Positions 11,301 to 19,848 of a DNA stretch of 64,000 nt are shown here, in pieces (the stretch's first letter is position 1; each line of letters starts with the position of its first letter). The translations under genes and the position numbers were made by a program. Source of the stretch: Hanamia caeni (lineage in GTDB: Bacteria; Bacteroidota; Bacteroidia; Chitinophagales; Chitinophagaceae); NCBI RefSeq assembly GCF_003721595.1, contig NZ_RJJR01000001.1:558001-622000 (forward strand). Direction: 5' to 3'. The notes under the pieces were generated by a model that saw nothing but the letters and a program-made list of their open reading frames with translations, ran no database searches and was not told the DNA's origin.

Positions 11301-11861
11301 ATGAATACTCCTGAATTTAATGCAGTGCTTCAAAAATGGAGTCTCCTTTCAAAGCCATCTTACACCGCCTTACAAGCAGTAAACCTACTGCTTCGGAACA
11401 ACCAGCCAATTAACCCGGTCGCCATCGCGGCATTGGCAAAAGATAACAGCAGCCTGATAGAATTATATGATACTTTAAAGGCGTACCATAAAACGAATCT
11501 ATTCCCTGCTGCTTATTTTACTCAAAAATCTTTTGGAGAAAGCTATGCGTTTACTGCTGATGAAGACAATACCCCTGCAGCGGTTACTTATCTTTTACAA
11601 AAAGTAATCAATTTTAAAGGCAGGCAGTCCCGGTTTTATTTTTATAAACTAACATTTCATGATGGTGACGATACCACTTATTCTCTTGCCTGTGCCGGCC
11701 CTTTTAATGTGAATATACAAGAGGTGTCTTCAAAAGATGCCACCGGCGTGATATATTATGATGAAGATTTTGACCAGTCTGAAGTTCAGAAACAGTCGGC
11801 GTCGTTAATAAAGCAAATGGAAGATTGGTTTGAATGGAGTGATAAAAAAGAAAATAAATAA
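8385..11861 (+). CDS. Exported TraB/GumN-domain protein with a very long C-terminal extension
   Basis: The reading frame opens at a TTG at 8361, but the ATG at 8385 gives a textbook signal peptide (MKKKNHLLLLLIATCIQLSF) and is preferred; this gives 1158 residues. Residues about 35-300 match the TraB/GumN (PF01963) fold: an N-terminal SSYLFGTLHLTDERVF with the GTxH signature, and a C-terminal VFAVGAAHLPGAKGLISLL with the GxxH signature. Members of this family are putative metal-dependent proteases or hydrolases. The remaining ~850 residues are not recognised; the last third (about 760-1080) looks helical and HEAT-like. Normal TraB/GumN proteins are about 300 residues, so this is a large fusion. 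It stands alone downstream of the ECF cluster. Confidence 0.7.
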   Translation: MKKKNHLLLLLIATCIQLSFCQSSFSQQLPSTLLWRISGNGLQKSSYLFGTLHLTDERVFNLGDSLYRSIEQSEGFAIEIDPQEFTPLMIDEAKKEIYQKGQPIKELMSSAQYEKYGKMLAKKLNKNAEEITTSDILEEKNKWIRQSFKNGKMQTFLDAYLFDIARRLGKWTGGVEDLKDQQGILDLVDESDIEQIAIGGSGENMKEDNKNAEYLIKAYLDNDLNEIDRMSNSQDSLFEEALLFKRNVKMARRMDSLSQLRSMVFAVGAAHLPGAKGLISLLRGKGFTVTPVFSSKKIKPSDYKVKEVPLKWYDVKDEQGLYTASMPGKPGDMVLYGIMNMKMYFDIFSSTLYMTTAVKTPYSPKMADSVLRAMATYYFGNAKGKPITINNIPGKEFISEKQNYSHGYLLFKDGKMYIALGLSTKSGRAGEPAINRFLHSFSITEKAPDTSRIFTYTNKIKAYRLEVPGEPTSGDDYSKATKKDSGIVTKLNIASDPVTGAYFFFGTNEAAPGYNLENDSVMLVAIRASQLSKFKRMSMDTAYIKNGCRILDLAGMMAQAPLMMKTRFQFRGNRWYGLVAIYDTAKDKSSVQRFFSSFTTLDYAPVKWDNHTAADNSFSTWSPTAFTYQPNKKDEDGNREWNYECYDSSRGDNYEIIANEFSKYYWQNSDSALWNEVTGRYNSDSVIVKKKISNNGLKGYELALKANGSSNVKRLRFFLNNGKLYTLMALQAAGEINNENTNKFFESFHFTSIHPDTNVLVSKAALLLTDMGSPDSSVSCSAVKYLTIVPFTKEDLPLLHRALLKNYPEPDYSAGEIKNKLKKIILNFKDPSSFIFAKNNYATANDTTRNLLLSIMASFPTEENYNDIKTLLLKQPPMVDPGYQFINPLSDSLQLTATILPDLLPLLKDTAMGPSLINLSNQLLDSGLVHKNIFKPYHPDILKLSGRELALLKEDPDNYSYYDYLLVDLMGKMNTPEFNAVLQKWSLLSKPSYTALQAVNLLLRNNQPINPVAIAALAKDNSSLIELYDTLKAYHKTNLFPAAYFTQKSFGESYAFTADEDNTPAAVTYLLQKVINFKGRQSRFYFYKLTFHDGDDTTYSLACAGPFNVNIQEVSSKDATGVIYYDEDFDQSEVQKQSASLIKQMEDWFEWSDKKENK

Positions 11862-12224
11862 TTGGCGCAGATGAGGACACCGGCCAAGGGGAAATCTTCG
11901 CGACGTAATATACAATAGAGAACGCCAGGTAATTAAAATCATTAATCGATGAAAACTGAAAAGATTCGATTGGTTTTTTTATTATCCTTCTGCAATTAAC
12001 TATAATTGGTGGATTCTATTATATGACTAATTCTATATTATGCAACATTGATTTGAAGAAGGATTTATGTAGCGAACCAAGACAGGGCCGGGCCTGTGTT
12101 TGTTACTTGAATCGCTAAGAAGATAATTATGAATTAAACTGTATTCCTGCCGGTTGGCGGGCCGGTAACAGCAGCCTCTAACCCGCCACTTCTTTTTCCT
12201 TTACATTTGTTTAAAAACTATAGA
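11862..12224. other. Intergenic region without a visible gene
   Basis: About 360 bp. A near-palindromic GC-rich hairpin (ACAGGGCCGGGCCTGT) at 12082-12097 could form a stem, but it has no T-tract to make a good terminator. Nothing else could be supported. Confidence 0.25.
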
Positions 12225-12713
12225 ATGAATAATGAACTATTGATAAAGATGACAACAGATAGCTGGCGGAAACAAATTGCGGCCACCAACAAAATTTTTG
12301 ACAATTTATCCGACGAAGAGTTACAGCACGAAGTTGCGCCCGGCAGAAATCGCGGCATCTATTTATTAGGCCATTTAACAGCAGTGCACGATTTAATGTT
12401 GCCGTTGCTTCGTTTTGAGGAAGCAAAATATCCTGAACTGAAACCTGTGTTTTTAGACGCGCCTGATAAAGCAGTGGAAGCCATTCCTTCAGCTCCGGAG
12501 TTGCGACAACAATGGAAAGAGGTAAATGAAGCTTTATTAAATCATATCCAGGATTTACCTGCTGAGGATTGGTTTGCCCGTCATGCGAATATTTCTAAAG
12601 AAGATTTTATCAAAGAGCCTCATCGCAACCGGCTGAATGTTTTATTAGACCGCACCATTCATCTCAGCAATCATCGCGGACAATTACTTTTGTTGCAAAA
12701 CAAAAGGGAATAA
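12225..12713 (+). CDS. DinB-like four-helix protein
   Basis: The frame opens at TTG 12207, but the ATG at 12225 is the likelier start (162 aa). The protein fits the DinB/YfiT superfamily of four-helix-bundle, usually metal-binding proteins. A first helix pair contains LLGHLTAVHDLMLPLL with a candidate His ligand. The C-terminal helix contains TIHLSNHRGQLLLL with the typical HxxxHRGQ pair. Known members act as thiol-dependent transferases or have no assigned role. The last codons and 3' flank are shared with a copy at about 22015-22093. Confidence 0.75.
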   Translation: MNNELLIKMTTDSWRKQIAATNKIFDNLSDEELQHEVAPGRNRGIYLLGHLTAVHDLMLPLLRFEEAKYPELKPVFLDAPDKAVEAIPSAPELRQQWKEVNEALLNHIQDLPAEDWFARHANISKEDFIKEPHRNRLNVLLDRTIHLSNHRGQLLLLQNKRE

Positions 12714-12774
12714 ATCCGCAACGGTTATTCCTTCTCTTTTCATTTATTTACAATGCCAGCGATCATAAATTTTT
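12694..12774 (+). repeat. Duplicated segment, copy A (3' end of the DinB gene plus flank)
   Basis: About 80 bp, starting GTTGCAAAACAAAAGGGAAT and ending near CGATCATAAATTT, that reappears at 22015-22093 with a handful of substitutions and single-base gaps. It covers the last codons and stop of the DinB gene and runs directly into the 109-bp repeat at 12781. Confidence 0.65.
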
Positions 12775-12780
12775 CCATCT

Positions 12781-12889
12781 GGCGCAGGTCTGCTCAACTG
12801 TGACTTCCCGTTACTTTATCACAGCTTACAACCATAGCGACTGGTTTTTGCAAAGCCCGGATAGGACACAAAACAAGTGACCGCTGATC
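12781..12889 (+). repeat. 109-bp intergenic repeat, copy 1
   Basis: Begins GGCGCAGGTCTGCTCAACTG and ends at CCGCTGATC. By eye it differs from the copy at 12931-13039 at 8 of 109 positions. Period between copies is 150 bp. It is non-coding and lies between convergent genes. Confidence 0.85.
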
Positions 12890-12930
12890 AGAAAACCAAA
12901 TACCGCGTTATTTCTTTGTTTACTGCATTT

Positions 12931-13039
12931 GGCGCAGGTCTGCCGACCTGTGACTTCCCGCTACTTTATCACAGCTTACAACGATAGCGACTGGTCTTTG
13001 CAAAGCCCGGATACGACACAAAACAAGTGACCGCCGATC
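12931..13039 (+). repeat. 109-bp intergenic repeat, copy 2
   Basis: Begins GGCGCAGGTCTGCCGACCTG, a better inverted repeat than copy 1, and ends CCGCCGATC. The spacer between the copies is 41 bp and unrelated. Partial relatives occur at 571-618 and 5341-5410. The remainder up to 13293 shows no gene. Confidence 0.85.
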
Positions 13040-13293
13040 CACCGGAGGTAATATTGGCAAGAGGATGACAATGAACGGATGGATCCCGGGTTGATAAGAA
13101 GAACCTGAGTCGCTGGATATTGTTGGAAGAAATTCTGTGATGGAATAACCGGGGACTTTGCGGTTAAAAGGTTCTCCTGCGATGTTTTGTTTATTTTACC
13201 AGGGCTTGACGCGTATTTGCAGGAATGGAACCTCCTGTTCCTTGGTTTTTAGTTTAGCTCCCGGTTCGTTATTCTGGCGAATAATGGTTTTGT

Positions 13294-13719
13294 TTATTCA
13301 TGTGCACTTTTCTCATCTAAAGCCCGTATCCTGCGGCATAGCATTTGTAAAATGCCTTTAAGCACTTCCTGGTCTTTGGCTAAAATTTCGTAAAAGGGCG
13401 GCTGTTCAAGTTTCAAAATCGTGCTTTCCTTGTCGCACGTAGCAGAGGCAGATCTTGTTTCAGCATCAAGCAGGGATAACTCACCAAAAACCTCATTTTT
13501 TTTAAGGAATGCGAAAGTATAGGCTCCATCATGAATGCGGATGACTCCCTTTTGAATGATGTACATACTATCGCCTTTATCGCCCTTTAAAAATATGGAG
13601 TCGCCTGGCTTTACAGATATCACATCCAGAATATCAGCTATAGCAGCGAGGTCTGTTTCCGGCGTGTTCCTGAAGATTGCTGTCTTTTTAAGCAGTGATA
13701 ATTTTTGATTGTGATCCAT
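13294..13719 (-). CDS. Stand-alone cyclic-nucleotide-binding domain protein
   Basis: A 141-residue protein that is essentially one cNMP-binding (Crp effector-type) domain. Visible pieces: FRNTPETDLAAIADILDVIS, KPGDSIFLKGDKGDSMYIIQ, the phosphate-binding cassette region FGELSLLDAETRSASA and the C-helix. The FGELSLLDxxxRSA pattern fits the canonical FGExAL(x)nRxA signature. There is no HTH domain, so it is not a full Crp/Fnr regulator and must act through a partner. An adenylate cyclase is encoded 6 kb away at 19849. A functional link is inference. Confidence 0.85.
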   Translation of the reverse strand: MDHNQKLSLLKKTAIFRNTPETDLAAIADILDVISVKPGDSIFLKGDKGDSMYIIQKGVIRIHDGAYTFAFLKKNEVFGELSLLDAETRSASATCDKESTILKLEQPPFYEILAKDQEVLKGILQMLCRRIRALDEKSAHE

Positions 13720-14274
13720 GTATTAAAGTATTAGAGTGGAAACTTGATTATTTAAAACTACAAAGAATCTTATATATATAACCCAAATGTAGAGGAAATT
13801 AACCAGGAAACGTTTCGGGCCAGGAAAAAATTATTGCTTTTTAAAAGACTATTTATAAGGTTGCAGCCTGGTCGTATCCTTCAATACATTCAAACATTTG
13901 CGGACTGTGGTCTTCATTTATGTAATAAAAACATGATGTAATCAATAAAGATTATAAAACGGGTAAAAAGATTGTGGATTTAGTATAGATTTTTTGAATT
14001 GTCTGATAATACCCCTACATTTACATTTTAATATCTGGTCATAAGACCTTTTAAAATTACGCTATCTGCTTCCCATAACTATAGAATTCCGGGATGCAAA
14101 AGGTATAACCCCTTAAAGAAGTATTAATCATTCTACTCTTTTTTAAATAACTGAGGTATTCCGTATTTTGTAGCTTTGAAAAAGATAGGTGACATTCAAG
14201 ACTGTACTGTATTATACGTTACTGCTATCCCTCATAAAAGCCAGAATTGCTTTATTGATCATTAATTAACATCT
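13720..14274. other. Divergent intergenic region
   Basis: About 555 bp between the cNMP-binding gene and the large secreted protein. It holds the promoter candidate at 13993-14023 and no gene that could be supported. The long leader of about 240 nt before the 14275 start is unexplained. Confidence 0.35.
13993..14023 (+). promoter_or_regulatory. Candidate Bacteroidota promoter
   Basis: TTTG at 13993-13996, a 19-nt spacer, then TACATTTA at 14016-14023. This matches the phylum's TTTG-N19-TAnnTTTG consensus except for the last base. Transcription would start near 14030 and run into the 14275 gene through a leader of about 240 nt. Confidence 0.4.
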
Positions 14275-17200
14275 ATGTACTCCCGATTACTTTACAGGAT
14301 AGCTCCCAGGCTTGTTCTTATTCTTTTTTCATTATTTCAATTTTCTGCCAACACAACTGCGCAAAAATTACAAATAAATGAGTTTGCGTTATACAGCAGT
14401 GACAGCATAACTATCGGCACCGGTTTCCTTTCTCATAAAAGTTCCAGTCCTGACCAATTTAGCGGGTCAATAGGAAGCCACACCTCGATAACAACGAACG
14501 TGAATACCTCCGTCTATGGAAATGTGTATAGCGGCGGAATCATACAACTTGACAATAATAATATCATCGGTGGGGATATTGCTGCAGCCAATTCAAGAGG
14601 ATTACAGAATGCCATTTTAGTCGGTTCGAAGGCGGCCATATCAGGCAACATTGACGTAAATGGGAATACAACCATCGAGAGTGGCTCAGTAGGCGGAACA
14701 GTTACCCATCCGGCAGGAACAACCTATAGTGGCCCAACTCCTTTGAAAGGAGATATAACTGGTACACCCACCTTGCCCCAACTACCGGATCTTCCACCCA
14801 TTTCTTCATTTCCTGCCGCAGGCAAAACCGGCTTCAATTCCTCAAAGAGTGTATCCCCGGGTTATTATGGCGACATCAGGCTGAATGGAAATAAAAAGCT
14901 CACCTTATCCGGCACCGGTATTTATGTTTTTAATTCAATTAATAACAGTGGATCAAATAAAATCGTTTTTGATTTTAAGAACAATGCTGGCGGAACTTTT
15001 AAAATCTATATTGTTGGCGATGTGAACCTGGGTAAAGTAAATGCAACAGTCATCAACGGCGGAGATGCAACAAGAATTTTTTGTGAAACCCACGGAAATG
15101 GAAATCAGTCAACCGCAAAATATTCCTGGATTGTGGGAGGAGGATCCAATTGGCTGGGCACCGTTTGGGCACCTTATGGAGGAGTCAGTATCGGTTCTTT
15201 TGATAATTCTGCCAATACCACTTTTACCGGCGCTATCTACTCGGCAACCAGCATTAACATTGCGAATAATGTGACCGTCAATTATGCGCCACAGCCTTCA
15301 GCATGCACTACACCCATTGCCAATGCAGGAACTGATAAAGTACTGGATTGTAATACTTCTTCCGTTCAATTGGATGGAACTGCCTCTACACCTGGTTTGC
15401 AATATAGCTGGGCGGCTTTCAACAATGGTAAGATCGTTAACGGAACTACTACCTTAACTCCTGCTGTAAACGCGGTAGGAACTTATGTATTGACTGTTAC
15501 CAATCCGGCAGGAGGTTGTAGCGCAACGGATACCGTAAAAGTAATTTTCAGCAATTGTATCCTGCCCTATTATCCACCACCTGATGGCGGGAAAATAAAT
15601 AATCTGATAGGGGCAGAATTGAATTCCCTGGCACTGAACTTTGGATTTGTAACAGATAGCGCCCAAAACATTTTTATTATCAGGGATGACAGTGTGATGA
15701 TTGAAGTGATTGCGTTGAAGGGCCAATATCAAACTTTATTATCCCTGTTGCAAACTTCGGAATATGGGATGACGAATCTGATTGATAACGGACCAAATTC
15801 ATTAATTATAACCGGAGAATACCCGATAAAGAATCTCTTAAAACTGAATAACTTACCCAATTTAATAGATTATTGCCGGCCTTTGTACCCGTCTATCGGC
15901 AATGCCGGAATTACCACCAGCCAGGGCGATGCGGCCATTCAATCCTTATTCGTTCGCAATGGATATGGCGTGTCGGGCGATGGAGTGAAAGTGGGCGTTA
16001 TATCCAACAGCTATAATACATTAGAGGGTGCTCAAACAGATGTTTTGAACGGCGATCTGCCGGGAACCGGGAACCCCGATTATCCAATACCGGTAGAAGT
16101 GTTGCAGGATTATCCTTTTGGCCGGCAATCTGATGAGGGAAGGGCCATGCTGCAGATTGTTCATGATGTAGCCCCCGGTGCAAAACTTGCTTTCCATACC
16201 GGATTTATCAATGCGAATAACTTTGCGCAAGGGATCTCTCAATTGCAGCAGGATGGATGCAATGTAATTGTAGATGACGTAACTTATATTACCGAGCCTT
16301 TCTTCCAGGATGGTGTGGTAGCGAGGGCAGTGGATTCTGCTGCTGCAAAAGGAGTTGCCTATTTCTCTGCAGCGGGCAATTATGGAAATCAATCTTATGC
16401 CGGTGTGTTCAATCCGGTAGCTGCACCTGCAGCAATTACGGGCAGTGCACATAATTTTGGCAATGGTGATATTTACCAAACGATCACCCTTCAACCAGGC
16501 ACTTATACTGTTGTATTGCAATGGCAGGATGGTATTTATTCCGCCGGTCAAACAGGAACGATGAATGACCTGGATATTTATTTAACCGATAATAACGGAA
16601 ATACGCTGTTCGGATTTAACAGGAATAATATCGGTGGCGATCCTATTGAAGTGTTGCCTTTTACTGTAACTCAAACTACCCAGACCAACATAATGATCGT
16701 AAGAGCTGCAGGAACAGGCAACGTTACATTTAAGTATGTTTTCTTCCGTGGAAATGGCGTGATCAGTAAATACAATTCGGGTAATTCTACCATTGTAGGC
16801 CAGGCCAATGCAGCAGGCGCTATGGCAGTGGGCGCAGTACTTTATAGCAACACACCGGCATATGGGGTAACTATTCCAACGATCGCTTCGTTTTCCTCTA
16901 CCGGTGGAACACCGGATAACGGAGTAGTCAGAAACAAACCGGAATTTACCGCACCGAATGGTGTAAACACTACCGTAAACATGGGCGGGGTTAATATTGA
17001 CGGAGATGCGTTTCCCAATTTCTCCGGTACTTCTGCAGCCGCGCCTCATGCAGCCGCTGTTGCTGCCTTACTGATTGAAGGCAAGAAAAAATTTGCAAAT
17101 GCAACCATCACACCTGGTGAAATAAGGTCACTAATGGAAAGTACAGCTATCGATATGGGCACTCCGGGATTTGATTTTACTACCGGTTACGGATTCATAC

Positions 17201-19728
17201 AGGCTGACAGGGCGATGCGCACCTTTGCCACTCCAAAGCCATCACTGATAAAATTAGTTTACGATACCACCCAGGTAACACCCGGTTCTCAACCCTTTAC
17301 CCTGACTGTAACAGGCTCTTACCTGGACATCAGTTCCAAAATTATATTCAGGTCGGACACGCTTGCAACAACGATAATAAACAGCTCTACAGCTACAGCC
17401 ACTGTCCCTTCTTTCATTGGTAACCCTGCTATCCACGTTTTTACACCTTCGGTTTCATCCACTGGCGTGGATGGAGGCGCATCTGATTCATTGTTTTTCT
17501 TTTCCCCGGTAAAAAAGATCATAACGGTTACTGCCAGCGATGCGTCAAAAAAATATGGAGAGAATATTCCTGCATTTAATTCGACCGTTTTAGTAGATAG
17601 CATTCCATTGTCACAAACAGGATTGACTTTAAAAGATCTTGGCCTTGATACCGTTCAATATGCTACTACTGCCACAAACCTCAGTGATGTAGGGTTGTAC
17701 GTAATCAAACCGGCAATGAAAAACTTTATGACAGGCGATTCAGTAGCGATTGCATTAAACGAGGAGTACAAATATGTTTTCAATAACGGCATCCTTACGA
17801 TTAATCCCATGCCTTTGGTGATCACTCCAAGAGATACCACCCTTACTTATGGAGATAAAATTACCGGCTTTCAATACAATTATACTTATGGAGATTCTTT
17901 GATCGCAATTAACAACAGAAGTGCCTTCCTGAATTCCCTTGAATCAACTTACCAGGAAAACCTGGTTACCAATGCTGTTGCCCTGGTAGACGCGCGGGCT
18001 TTGGTAAATACAAGGGCTTTGGTCAATTCAGATCTCACCAACCTGAGCTTTTTAGTAAGTGCCAGGGCGCTGGTAAATACGAGAGCACTGGTCAATACGA
18101 GAGCTTTGGTAAACGGCACCACGGTAAATGATACAACAAATATTGTTGATGTAGCAACAGCTTCTATATTTAATTATGAAGTATCGCCCGATACCACTAC
18201 ATTAGTGAGCGCCAGGGCACTGGTAAATGCAAGGGCTTTAGTGAATGCAAGAGCGTTGGTAAATTCGAGAGCACTGGTAAATGCCCGTGCACTGGTAAAT
18301 GGTTATGCAATGGTGAACAGCGCTACTATTGGAGATACCAGCAATTCAAATGTTGCTGCAATTATTGATGAGGAGGATGTCTCCGCGCCAGCTACGGATA
18401 CGTTAACTATTTTTAAATCTATCAATCTAATCACAGGTATCACAGCAGGAACCAACACGATAGTTCCGGGCGCTTTATTGTCTAAAAATTTTGATATAAC
18501 TTATGGCCTCGGCAAGTTGACTATTTTGCCTGCGCCCCTCACCCTGAAGACCGATTCGGCAATTATTTCTTATGGCGATCAGCCACCCGCATTTACTTCA
18601 AAAGTTACGGGATACCAGTACCAGGATAACGCCGATTCTGTATTTAGCGGGGGAACGATTTCGTATAATTTAGTGAACAGTTCTGGTACAACGGTGCCTT
18701 CTACTAGTATTCGTGCCGGTAAATTTGATATTGTACCAACAGGAAGTGTTATTCAGCCGTCGAACTATACTATTCAATATGTAAATGGATTGCTTACAGT
18801 GAATCCGGCAGTATTGACAGCAACGGTAGTTGACACTTTCAAAGTTTACGGAGATAGTAATCCTGTATTCAGGGTAGTCTACAGTGGTTTTTTAAATGGC
18901 GATGGCATTGGTAACATTACTCCCAAGGCACCATCGTCCACTGCTTCAGTTACAAGCGGCGTGGGCAATTATCCAATTACATTAGCAGGTGGTGCTTCCG
19001 GCAATTACAACATTGTAAGCAACCCAGGAACGCTGACAATCACACCTGCACCGCTTACAGTAACTGCAGATGATAAAACTATCAAGCTGTTCGACAATTT
19101 GCCCCATTTCACCTCTACCATTACAGGATTTAAAAATAATGATTCCGCTACGATCATTTCCGGGCCGGCTTATACATTAAGCACTACCTTATGTAATTTC
19201 TTAGTGGGAAATTATATCATTACTCCTTCACGCTTAGTGCTTCCAAACCCCGAAAATTATTCCATCGTTTATAAGCCGGGAATTCTGCATGTAGTATGGC
19301 CGGGAAAAGCCCATTCGAGGATTGGTTTAACAGGCACAGAAGATGAAAAATCTATTGCGGCATTAAGCCTTGCTGATATTACCGGTACCAACCAGTTGAC
19401 TACAGGACAGCCAGTCCTATCTTATCAAAATCCCCATAAGGCAGAAATGATTGCCATGTTAACCGAAAGGGTAAATGGCGACGCCATCGCAACTAAAGCA
19501 TATCCTAATCCAACGATTGGAAAGGTTATTTTGCAGGTCAGCGAGGGTACCATTTCACCTGATGGACTCATTATCACGGACGATATGGGCAGGACCTATT
19601 CTTCTAAATCTGTGAAGGTTTATTCAAATAGTGTACAGGTTGATTTGTCTGGTTTCAGAAGCGGTATTTATTTCATTAAAATAAAAGTGGACGATTCATT
19701 TAAAATCTTCAAGATTGTTAAACGGTAG
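14275..19728 (+). CDS. Giant T9SS-secreted subtilase-like/MBG protein with RALVN repeats
   Basis: 1817 residues. Order: signal peptide ending near TTAQ; a Gly/Asn-rich beta-helix or ice-binding-like region (about 30-345); a PKD/Ig-like domain (about 345-430); a subtilase-like domain (about 550-975); Ig-like linker; about five MBG domains (1080-1690); and a type A sorting domain (from AYPNPTIGK, about 1742-1817). The peptidase domain has FSGTSAAAPHAAAVAAL (Ser920) and SAAGN (Asn702). The usual HGT block is instead SDEGRAMLQIVHDVAPGA (Glu621), and the Asp-motif position reads VGVISNSYN, with Asn578 where related sequences, from memory, carry Asp. Activity is therefore doubtful. Ten RALVN hexads interrupt the second MBG region. 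Expected location is the cell surface or medium. Confidence 0.8.
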   Translation: MYSRLLYRIAPRLVLILFSLFQFSANTTAQKLQINEFALYSSDSITIGTGFLSHKSSSPDQFSGSIGSHTSITTNVNTSVYGNVYSGGIIQLDNNNIIGGDIAAANSRGLQNAILVGSKAAISGNIDVNGNTTIESGSVGGTVTHPAGTTYSGPTPLKGDITGTPTLPQLPDLPPISSFPAAGKTGFNSSKSVSPGYYGDIRLNGNKKLTLSGTGIYVFNSINNSGSNKIVFDFKNNAGGTFKIYIVGDVNLGKVNATVINGGDATRIFCETHGNGNQSTAKYSWIVGGGSNWLGTVWAPYGGVSIGSFDNSANTTFTGAIYSATSINIANNVTVNYAPQPSACTTPIANAGTDKVLDCNTSSVQLDGTASTPGLQYSWAAFNNGKIVNGTTTLTPAVNAVGTYVLTVTNPAGGCSATDTVKVIFSNCILPYYPPPDGGKINNLIGAELNSLALNFGFVTDSAQNIFIIRDDSVMIEVIALKGQYQTLLSLLQTSEYGMTNLIDNGPNSLIITGEYPIKNLLKLNNLPNLIDYCRPLYPSIGNAGITTSQGDAAIQSLFVRNGYGVSGDGVKVGVISNSYNTLEGAQTDVLNGDLPGTGNPDYPIPVEVLQDYPFGRQSDEGRAMLQIVHDVAPGAKLAFHTGFINANNFAQGISQLQQDGCNVIVDDVTYITEPFFQDGVVARAVDSAAAKGVAYFSAAGNYGNQSYAGVFNPVAAPAAITGSAHNFGNGDIYQTITLQPGTYTVVLQWQDGIYSAGQTGTMNDLDIYLTDNNGNTLFGFNRNNIGGDPIEVLPFTVTQTTQTNIMIVRAAGTGNVTFKYVFFRGNGVISKYNSGNSTIVGQANAAGAMAVGAVLYSNTPAYGVTIPTIASFSSTGGTPDNGVVRNKPEFTAPNGVNTTVNMGGVNIDGDAFPNFSGTSAAAPHAAAVAALLIEGKKKFANATITPGEIRSLMESTAIDMGTPGFDFTTGYGFIQADRAMRTFATPKPSLIKLVYDTTQVTPGSQPFTLTVTGSYLDISSKIIFRSDTLATTIINSSTATATVPSFIGNPAIHVFTPSVSSTGVDGGASDSLFFFSPVKKIITVTASDASKKYGENIPAFNSTVLVDSIPLSQTGLTLKDLGLDTVQYATTATNLSDVGLYVIKPAMKNFMTGDSVAIALNEEYKYVFNNGILTINPMPLVITPRDTTLTYGDKITGFQYNYTYGDSLIAINNRSAFLNSLESTYQENLVTNAVALVDARALVNTRALVNSDLTNLSFLVSARALVNTRALVNTRALVNGTTVNDTTNIVDVATASIFNYEVSPDTTTLVSARALVNARALVNARALVNSRALVNARALVNGYAMVNSATIGDTSNSNVAAIIDEEDVSAPATDTLTIFKSINLITGITAGTNTIVPGALLSKNFDITYGLGKLTILPAPLTLKTDSAIISYGDQPPAFTSKVTGYQYQDNADSVFSGGTISYNLVNSSGTTVPSTSIRAGKFDIVPTGSVIQPSNYTIQYVNGLLTVNPAVLTATVVDTFKVYGDSNPVFRVVYSGFLNGDGIGNITPKAPSSTASVTSGVGNYPITLAGGASGNYNIVSNPGTLTITPAPLTVTADDKTIKLFDNLPHFTSTITGFKNNDSATIISGPAYTLSTTLCNFLVGNYIITPSRLVLPNPENYSIVYKPGILHVVWPGKAHSRIGLTGTEDEKSIAALSLADITGTNQLTTGQPVLSYQNPHKAEMIAMLTERVNGDAIATKAYPNPTIGKVILQVSEGTISPDGLIITDDMGRTYSSKSVKVYSNSVQVDLSGFRSGIYFIKIKVDDSFKIFKIVKR
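17980..18320 (+). repeat. In-frame RALVN hexapeptide repeats
   Basis: Three blocks of 18-bp units encoding [A/T/S]RALVN: two units, then three, then five, separated by non-repetitive spacers. Ten exact RALVN copies were counted. The DNA units differ mainly at synonymous positions, so the peptide and not the DNA is conserved. They lie inside an MBG-like region whose end (FDITYGLGKLTI) follows at about residue 1410. Confidence 0.9.
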
Positions 19729-19752
19729 ATTTGTTGTGCTTACTTAAATAAA

Positions 19753-19797
19753 AATAAAAGAAGGAGGAACTTAAAAACTTCTTCCTTCCTTTTTTAT
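19753..19797 (+). terminator. Probable intrinsic terminator after the giant secreted protein
   Basis: An A/G-rich arm (AAAAGAAGGAGGAAC), a short loop, then the complementary TTCTTCCTTCC running into a T-tract. It lies about 25 nt after the stop codon. Pairing is imperfect, with one bulge. Confidence 0.6.
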
Positions 19798-19848
19798 ATA
19801 CCCTGATTAAAGAGAAATATTTAAATTGTACCCCGATAGACTGCAATT

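Noticed and set aside
12082..12097. GC-rich palindrome as a terminator
   Set aside because: No T-tract follows and it lies over 200 nt after the nearest stop.
12781..13039. Two 109-bp repeats as a CRISPR or IS terminal repeat pair
   Set aside because: Repeat is too long and only two copies with a 41-bp spacer; no transposase or cas gene lies between or beside them.
17980..18320. 18-bp tandem repeats as a possible CRISPR array
   Set aside because: They are in frame within a long CDS, have no constant spacers, and vary at synonymous sites; no cas genes are present.
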